Assembly: GCA_963989385.1 (NCBI GenBank)
Contig: OZ022498.1
Coordinates: forward strand, 8,377,501 to 8,441,500
Origin: Ctena decussata
Lineage: Eukaryota > Mollusca > Bivalvia > Lucinida > Lucinidae
Direction: 5' to 3'
Length of the DNA: 64,000 bases
The position numbers and the translations under genes are program-made. Positions 57,362-64,000 of the stretch are shown in pieces; the stretch's first letter is position 1, and each line of letters opens with the position of its first letter. Under the pieces are notes generated by a model, which was given only the letters and a program-made list of their open reading frames with translations, made no database searches and was not told the origin of the DNA.

Positions 57362-58957
57362 CCAGAGGACCATTGGTCCTGTAGCTCACCTGAGCACTGA
57401 GGCTATGCTGAAAAAACTTTAAGTTGCCACAGCAACAAAACAACATCCACAACAGCAATGAAACACCCATTTATGTAGAGGATAATATCACAAACATTTA
57501 TGCTAAAAAGATTCATCTTTATCTCCCTCTATGGCTTCTGAGAAGATTTTTGGCGATTTTTTTTTTTTGAAAATTTGGCCTTTCGATTGCGATGGCAACC
57601 AACCAAAATCAGGGATTTGGGTAAAATTCATATTGCTGGTAGGACTACTCCAGGAACATTTCTGTAAAGCTTATGTCAAAACATCTGCTGTATTACAGAA
57701 ATAAATGCCAAATTTCCTCTTTCCCCATCATAAGGCTATGGAAAATTTAAGTTTCCATAGAAATGAATTCACATGGGCAACGATAATATAAAACATAATT
57801 TAGGTACCGGCTAATGTCATTAACATGTATGCAAAGTATCAGCTTCATCCCTAATATGTCTTCTGCGGAGAAGATTTTTTAATAGTTTTTCGAAATTTAC
57901 CCTTTATTTTGCCATGGCAACCACTCAAATTTAGCGATTTGGACAAAACTCATATGAATCATAAAGGACTACTCAAGAAACATTTCTATAGAAATAAATT
58001 CTAAATAACTGCAGTGAGACAGCAAAAATTGCCAATTTCCACTTTTCCCATTATAAGTCAATGGAAACTATAAGTTGCCATAGCAACCAGAGTTCTTATG
58101 GGATTGGAAGAAAAAACACAAGTTATTTAGAGGCTATAATCTTAAACATATATGCAAAGTATGAGCTTCATCCTTCTTATGGCTTCTAAGGAGAAGATTT
58201 TTTTAATACTTTTTCAAAAATTTACCCTTTATTTTGCCATGGCAACCAGTCGAATTCAGCGATTTGAACAAAATTCATATGAATCTTAGAATCATAGAAG
58301 ACTACTCAAGAAACATTTCTGCAGAAAAAAATTCTAAATAACTACAGTGAGACAGCAAAAATTGCCTATTTCCACTTTTCCCATTATAAGTCAATGGAAA
58401 CTATAAGTTGCCATAGCAACCAGAGTTCTTATGGGATTGGAAGAAAAAACACAATTTATATAGAGGCTAATGTCATTAACATATATGCAAAGTATCAGCT
58501 TCATCCCTCTTATGGCTTCTGAGAAGAAGATTTTCTTATACTTTTTCGAAAATTTACCCTTTATTTTGCCATGGCAACCAATCAAATTCAGCAATTTGAA
58601 CAAAATTCATATGAATCATAGAGGACTACTCAAGAAACATTTCTGTAGAAAAAAATTCTAAATAACTGCAGTGAGACAGCGAAAATTGCCAATTTCCACT
58701 TTTCCCATTATAAGTCAATGGAAACTATAAGTTGCCATAGCAACCAGAGTTCTTATGCCAATGGAACAAAAAACACAATTATTCATTCCCCCCATCTATA
58801 GATGCTATATGTGAAATATGGAAAGAATCAGCCTCATGGCTTAAGAGGAGAAGTCGTTTGAAAATGTTGACGACGGACGACGGACGACAGGCGACGGAAG
58901 ATGGATGCCTGCCTATACTATAAGCTCACCTATGAGCCTTCGGCTCAGGTGAGCTAA
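57362..58957 (+). mobile_element. Helentron-like tandem-repeat element (AGCTCACC class), complete
   Basis: Starts CCAGAGGACCATTGGTCCTG (AGGACCA/TTGGTCCT hairpin) followed by TAGCTCACCTGAGC. Three units of about 325-330 bp carry TAAGTTGCCATAGCAACCAG. A (GACGAC)n tract and 3' hairpin AGCTCACC...CTCAGGTGAGCT then AA end it. Empty site TTTTAACAAGGGG in copy 1 (9346-9358), no target duplication. Confidence 0.85.
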
Positions 58958-59153
58958 CAAGGGGTCATAAGCTCTTGTATGTTTTTAAGAAGAATTAACA
59001 GAAATTATTTTTAAATTGTCTTCACATATTCCTCTTAAAGAGGAATCCTTTGTTTTGTGTAAAACACAAACTTTTCCAGACAGTAAAACTGAATTTCTGT
59101 TCGTCTTGCATCAAGTCCTCAGTGTTTCTGTCTCTTCAGTATGTTAACAAATG

Positions 59154-59251
59154 TCATGATGAGGTTCTCTCTTTTTCTTCTTTCTCTGCTACCATTTTGT
59201 AGTACTCGTCATAGTCGTAACCTCTGAATGGCAGAGGTGCCTCTATATAAC
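59154..59251 (-). CDS. MRPS18B: MRPS18B exon 5 (terminal), copy 2
   Basis: Acceptor ATATTTGTAG, then YIEAPLPFRGYDYDEYYKMV and the same Lys/Glu tail to TGA (59156-59154). It is intact and in phase with 62025-61899. The upstream exons of this copy would lie right of 64000. Confidence 0.72.
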
Positions 59252-59293
59252 CTACAAATATACATAACATATCCTAAGTATTGGCACAGAAAT

Positions 59294-59508
59294 GAGCCAC
59301 GACACGAGAAAACCAACCAAGTGGTTGTGCATCCAGCCTAGACTAAGATCAACCTGGGCATCCACCTAGTATGCTTAGACTCTCCACTAGGCGCTTAAAG
59401 AGTAGCTAAGGGTCTTAGCTACCTCTATGCGGACGGTGAAGACTCCGATCAGATCTGAGTCTGCGCTGGACGCACAATCACATTGTTGGTTTTGTCGTGT
59501 TGCGGCTC
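59294..59508. mobile_element. GAGCC-type MITE with AAAT target duplication, private to copy 2
   Basis: AAAT at 59290-59293 and 59509-59512; copy 1 has one AAAT at about 9936. Slightly shortened interior. Confidence 0.85.
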
Positions 59509-59593
59509 AAATGCTGAAGCAAGCAGCGTTGACCCTTTTAAGTCTTTTTGACTATATAGATTCAGCAAAACTGTATCAATGGTAATGTTATTA

Positions 59594-59943
59594 TAGGTCG
59601 GTTGCGCTATAGTGGCAATGTTTTGTTTACATTTTTAATGTCAACAGTACCTGTACTATCATTACGGTGCAGTTCATGTAACTTCTTGATCTATGGTCAT
59701 AATGGCACATTACGGTTAACTGGCAGTTCTAATTTATCTAAATGACACTTTTTGAAAGCTTAAAGACAGGAACTGTCTCTAGTTTAAGAATATCATTGAT
59801 AACAAAATTGATAGTAACAAAATTATTCAAATTTATTCTTTCATTCCCGTGAGTTGGATAAGCTGAACTCTGCTTTATAGCCAATCAGTCACCAAATCAA
59901 AATAAACACAAAACAATAACATTGCCAACTTATCGCGTCCGGA
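59594..59943. mobile_element. MITE with TAGGTCGG-type ends, private to copy 2
   Basis: Left GTTGCGCTATAGTGGCAATG and right CATTGCCAACTTATCGCGTC are inverted. TA flanks; empty site TTATTAACAGGG in copy 1 near 10010. Confidence 0.65.
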
Positions 59944-60073
59944 CTATAACAGGGCTGAAGCTCTGTCAAAAATTATTGATGCTTTGACACTCGAAACTGC
60001 TTACATGCTGCCCCTGTTTGGGAAATTGGGATTCTCATACTCAAACAAAAATCTCCAGCTGGCAAAGGTCCAT

Positions 60074-60458
60074 TTTAATGCACTTACAAATATAACGGGA
60101 CGTCTGATTGGATAACGTCAAAAATTTGCGACAGTAAATTCTGCGATATACAGTCGCAAACCCGACGTCATTAAGAAACATTGCTTCTCACTGGCTGACG
60201 TATGGTTTTACGCAGCTGAAAGCGCTTGCTATGGATGAAAAGTAGCACACTTTTAAAGGTGAAAATGTGAACAGTGCATTAGAACGGGGATAACTGTATT
60301 GAAAATTGTCATTTGGGGAGGTAAATCGTTGTTTTTATGGTCACAAAATGCGTTTTATGGCTCCGCTGGTGCGTCGCCGTAAAACGATATTTCCGACCAT
60401 AAAACCGACAATTTACCTCCCCAAATGACAATTTTGAGTAAAGTTAATCCCTAATTTA
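60074..60458. mobile_element. Insertion with 50-bp hairpin arms, private to copy 2
   Basis: TTGTCATTTGGGGAGGTAAA (60306) is inverted at 60411-60435. The inner TTTTATGGTC / GACCATAAAA also pairs. Copy 1 reads GGTCCATAGACTG without the block. Confidence 0.6.
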
Positions 60459-60563
60459 CTGTAGTGCAGTGGATGTCCTACCTGGGGCAGTTGCATGCTG
60501 GCCAACTCTTGATGCTTTCAAGGCAGCAGTTGGCAGACTGCAACAACCTTGCAGTTGTTTTAA

Positions 60564-60767
60564 CTCTTTAAGCACCAAAAAGCAGCCGAAAAAATTTACG
60601 TCTGCAAAAATTAAAGGAATGCCTTGTCCAAGACATTTCATTATTGAGAATTCAAAGACTAGAGGGCAAACAGTGTAGATCTAGATGAGGTGGCTCATTA
60701 TGAGCCGCCACATCAGGATCTAGGCTGTTTGCAAATTTTGCTAATTTCGTCACTGGGGCTTAAAGAG
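60564..60767. mobile_element. piggyBac-like MITE, TTAA target (copy 2)
   Basis: Duplicate of 10518-10729, with TTAA on both sides. Confidence 0.8.
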
Positions 60768-60994
60768 TTAATCCTGATTTTAACTCCACTTTTTTAAACA
60801 GATGTGCCAAGTTGCTAAAAACTAACTACATCGTTAGTTAATGAGACATTGAATTTTCAAACATAACAAACATAAAAATGCTGTTATTTTTTTGCTGTAA
60901 AAAGGTGAGGAGCTTTTGAAAACTCATTCCAATTCTTCAGCAAAAATTATAACTGCAATTGAATGTGTTGAACTGTTGACTTATGTCTCATTAA

Positions 60995-61196
60995 CCTTTA
61001 AAGCGCCAAAAATTAAAATTGTTGAATTGGCAAACGGTGTAGATCCAGATGAGGTGGCTCATAATGAGCCACCTCATCTGAATCTACACTGTTTGCCCTA
61101 TAGTGTTCGAATTCTCAATATGATATTGCTTGACAAAACATTTTTTGAAATTCTGCAGACGTAAATTTTGTCGTCTGCTTTTTGGTGCATTGAGGG
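60995..61196. mobile_element. piggyBac-like MITE, TTAA target, private to copy 2
   Basis: TTAA at 60991-60994 and 61197-61200; one TTAA in copy 1 near 10959. Interior GATGAGGTGGCTCATAATGA then GCCACCTCATC is palindromic. Confidence 0.85.
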
Positions 61197-61736
61197 TTAA
61201 CTAACAATGTCAATTAATTTGAACAACTGGGCCATGGTCAACTTTGAAGATGGCATAGACAATTAAGGTAAATGGATACACCTTCTGGGGAAGCAACAAC
61301 CACTTTCTTATTTGACTTTCTTCTCAATGACGTTTAACTCTAAAAAGGGAAAGATTTCTTCTCTACAAGTTTACCCAATTTTGGAAGGGCTGTATTGTCT
61401 TTTGAGCAAATTCTGTTCCAGGAACTGACCCCATTTAGGAGGGGCTGTGTTTTGCAGAACTGTTGTGCATGGGAGCAAACAGGAAGTCAAATAAGTTTTT
61501 CCTTTTGAAAAATGGTGGAAAAACATGGGGGGTGTACCCATAGATCTTAAAGTCATGCTTGGGGTATCCACATTTTTTAAGGATACATATATTGACTGGT
61601 TATATAGTCAGTACTCTCGGTGCAATAAAAATTCTAAAGATTGGGACATCCAAAATAATTACCATAATTGCTATAAAAATAAAAGAGTTTGATTTAACAA
61701 TGCTGAAATAAGTCCAAAAGATGCCGATGGAATGGC

Positions 61737-61802
61737 AAACAGTGTGTGCTCTGATCAGACTGCTCCTCTAGGAGCAGTCTGATCTGTGTCTGCACTGTTT
61801 TC
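61737..61802. repeat. Palindrome GATCAGACTGCTCC / GGAGCAGTCTGATC
   Basis: Perfect 14-bp arms at 61754-61785 within AAACAGTG..CACTGTTT flanks. The copy at 13928-13990 is degraded. Confidence 0.7.
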
Positions 61803-61898
61803 TCAGACTTATCTGTCCCAATACTCAGAATTTTCAGAGAAAATGCACCAACTGGTTGCAGTGTCTCAATATTTTCAGTAACCATGGCAACTACTCAC

Positions 61899-62025
61899 CA
61901 CAATCAATAGCTTTAGCTAACTCAATTTGTAACTTCCTCTGTTGATCCTGACAAATACCCGTTCTTTTTGTCGGAAATGGTTGCGCTGTCTCTTCAATTA
62001 TTAACTGTTTCAGCAGCTTCTCGTT
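61899..62025 (-). CDS. MRPS18B: MRPS18B exon 4, copy 2
   Basis: 127 nt, same borders and phases as 14214-14088. Encodes NEKLLKQLIIEE..TGICQDQQRKLQIELAKAID; nucleotide differences from copy 1 are almost all at third positions. Confidence 0.75.
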
Positions 62026-62621
62026 CTGAAATTTGTATCAATATAGTCAGGTATACTTAAAGCCAAAAGTAAGTTTACAGCATATATCTATATGAATAAA
62101 TTGTTAGCCGTTTTTCTTTTGAAATCTTGGGAATTTTTTTAAGCTTTTTTTGTCATGCATTCTCTGAAGCAGTCAAAACAAACTGCTGATAAAAAATTTC
62201 AAACATTATCTGAGATACGGCTTTGAGAATTGACTAAAATTTAGTGTTGTTTCAATTCAAAGGGAGACAATTTCAGTGTGAAGCCACTGTAAGTTGCTGT
62301 CAATTGTTAACCAGATGAAAAAGATGAAATGTTCTGCAGGTGATTTTACTGATAATCAAAGGCCTTTAAAAATTTGTGTCCAAAACCCTGGCCCACTGAG
62401 GAATTTGTGAAAAAATGCAAATTGTTAGTTTTTAATGTAAGCACAAGTAACTCGATAGTGGAAATCACCTGCATGAACCATCTTTCCTGAAATCTGTTAA
62501 AACAAGTCTTTAAAGCTAGTTCAAACTCAAATATTATATTTTTATCAAATCAATACAGGAATAAAAAATATTCATTAATAAAAACTGTAAAATTACTTTT
62601 GGTTACAAGTACAATTCCAGA

Positions 62622-63876
62622 CTAGAAAATGTGTTTATGAAACACTATGCCCCCAACCATATGCTTGCCAATAATACTTGTACCTTTGTACCATAGGCTT
62701 CAATGCACTAAGTCGGAAAAAGGGGCATAACTCAGTCAAAAATTTTGAATTGTTTTCGAAAGTTAATCAGGTCGTCTACACCTTGGGCAATATCAACCTG
62801 CAAAAATCATGATCCTAGCATCAGGGGTTCTCCAGATATGTTCACAAGGTTCCATAGGCAAATAATGCACTAAGTTGAAAAAGGGGCATAACTCGATAAA
62901 AAATTCACGAGTTTTTTTCAAAAGTTAATCAGGTCATCTACACCAGAGGCAGTATCTTCCTGCAAAAAATCATGCTCCTAGCATCAGGGGTTCTTGAGAA
63001 ATTTTGTTCACATGGTTCCATAGGCTTACAATGCACTAAGTCGAAAAAAGGGGCATAACTCGATCAAAACTTCATGATTTTTTTTTTCAAAAGTTAATCA
63101 GGTCATCTATATGTTAGGCAGTATCTTCCTGCAAAAATCATGCTTACAATGCTCTAAGTCGAAAAAGGGGCATAACTCGATCAAAAATTCACAATTTTTT
63201 TTCAAAAGTTAATCAGGTCATCTTCACCACAGGCAGTATCTTCCTGCAAAAAATCATGCTCCTAGCATCAGGGGTTCTTGAGATATTTTGTTCACAAGGT
63301 TCCATAGGCTGACAATGCATTAAGTCGAAAAAGGGGAATAACTCGATCAAAAATTCACAATTTTTTTTCAAAAGTTAATCAGGTCATCTTCACCATAGGC
63401 AGTATCTTCCTGCAAAAATCATGCTCCTAGCATCAGGGGTTCTTGAGATATTTTGTTCACAAGGTTCCATAGGCTGACAATGCATTAAGTCGAAAAAGGG
63501 GCATAACTCTGTCAAAAATTCAAGAATTTGTTTCAAAAGTTAATCAGGTCATCTACACCTTGGGCATTCTCATCCTCAAAACCTCATGATCCTAGCGTCA
63601 GGGGTTCTTGAGATATTTTGTTCACAAGGTTCCCCAGGCTAAGTCGAAAAAGGGGCATAACTCTTGAAATATGTGACCCGCGGAAAAAAGAAAAAACATG
63701 TGTTCGCTTATTTTTCATACTGGTCATGTGTATAAAGTTTCAACCTCCTAGCTCTTATGGTTCTTGACTTATAGATGGCGGACAGACGGACTGACGGATG
63801 GACAGACGGACAGACAGACAGACAGACAGGCCCAAACCAATATGTCCCCACAATTTCTCCGAAATTGGGGGCATAA
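62622..63876 (+). mobile_element. Helentron-like tandem-repeat element (TGCCCCC class), private to copy 2
   Basis: Starts CTAGAAAATGTGTTTATGAA with a GTGTTT..AAACAC hairpin, then TATGCCCCC. Units of about 165 bp each contain GGGGCATAAC (or GGGGAATAAC). Then comes GACGGACAGACAGACAGACA and the 3' hairpin ending TTGGGGGCATAA. Empty site TTCCAGAAAATAG in copy 1 (20653-20665). No target duplication. Confidence 0.85.
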
Positions 63877-63899
63877 AAATAGAATTTTATAGTTTTCTA

Positions 63900-64000
63900 A
63901 CACTTAAAGCACCAAAAATGAAAATAGCTGAATTTGCAAACAGCGTAGATCAAGACAAAGCAGCTCATAATGAGCTGCCTGATCTGAATTGGCACTGTTT
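63900..64000. mobile_element. TTAA-type MITE, cut by window end
   Basis: Homologue of 20684-20844, with a better preserved CTCATAATGAG centre. Confidence 0.55.

Larger units (their letters stand above)
51381..63970 (+). repeat. Segmental duplication, copy 2
   Basis: Collinear with 3026-20760. Private insertions: TA element 53183-54024, tandem-repeat elements 54297-55704, 57362-58957 and 62622-63876, hairpin 55824-55973, MITEs 59294, 59594 and 60995, and the hairpin block at 60074. It lacks the large nested block of copy 1. Confidence 0.85.

Overview
The window is animal nuclear DNA. It is AT-rich, with spliced exons (GT-AG introns, symmetrical phase-1 modules), tRNA-derived SINEs, LINEs and many short DNA transposons. 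Tandem-repeat elements ending in an (ACGG)n-like tract and a hairpin resemble the 'pearl'/Helentron-type elements known from bivalves, so a bivalve mollusc is the best guess (inference; species not determined). Two host genes can be supported. One is a complement-control-protein (sushi) gene read on +. The other is MRPS18B, encoding a mitochondrial ribosomal protein, read on - and assembled here from five exons (30601 back to 9790). The rest is mostly mobile DNA. || Layout. 1-2412: 145-bp tandem array ending in a hairpin-terminated element. 2810-3007 and 4133-4338: last two exons of a sushi gene. 5264-7015: 27-bp minisatellite. 7207-14214: MITEs, three tandem-repeat elements and MRPS18B exons 5 and 4. 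14760-20619: tandem-repeat element split by a 4.8-kb L1/Tx1-type LINE, itself split by another tandem-repeat element. 20978-25751: 4.8-kb non-coding element with ~165-bp inverted ends. 26356-30601: MRPS18B exons 3 to 1 among MITEs and SINEs. 31852-33838: foldback DNA made of small palindromes. 33839-41008: decayed gene of an uncharacterised family (EEADTR/DTDV motifs) split by an RTE-like LINE whose 5' half is inverted. 42.3-47.7 kb: LINE, SINE and MITE debris. 47960-52487: a second sushi locus. 51.4-64.0 kb: a second copy of the 3.0-20.8 kb segment, with a second sushi terminal exon and second MRPS18B exons 5 and 4. || The main large-scale feature is this direct duplication (3026-20760 against 51381-63970). 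The two copies carry different insertions, so each serves as an empty-site control for the other. This defines ends and target-site duplications for about ten element families. It also indicates that the tandem-repeat elements insert with no target duplication and share the ends 5'-CNAGAR...NAA-3', although their bodies and sub-terminal inverted repeats differ. All coordinates and alignments were made by eye.
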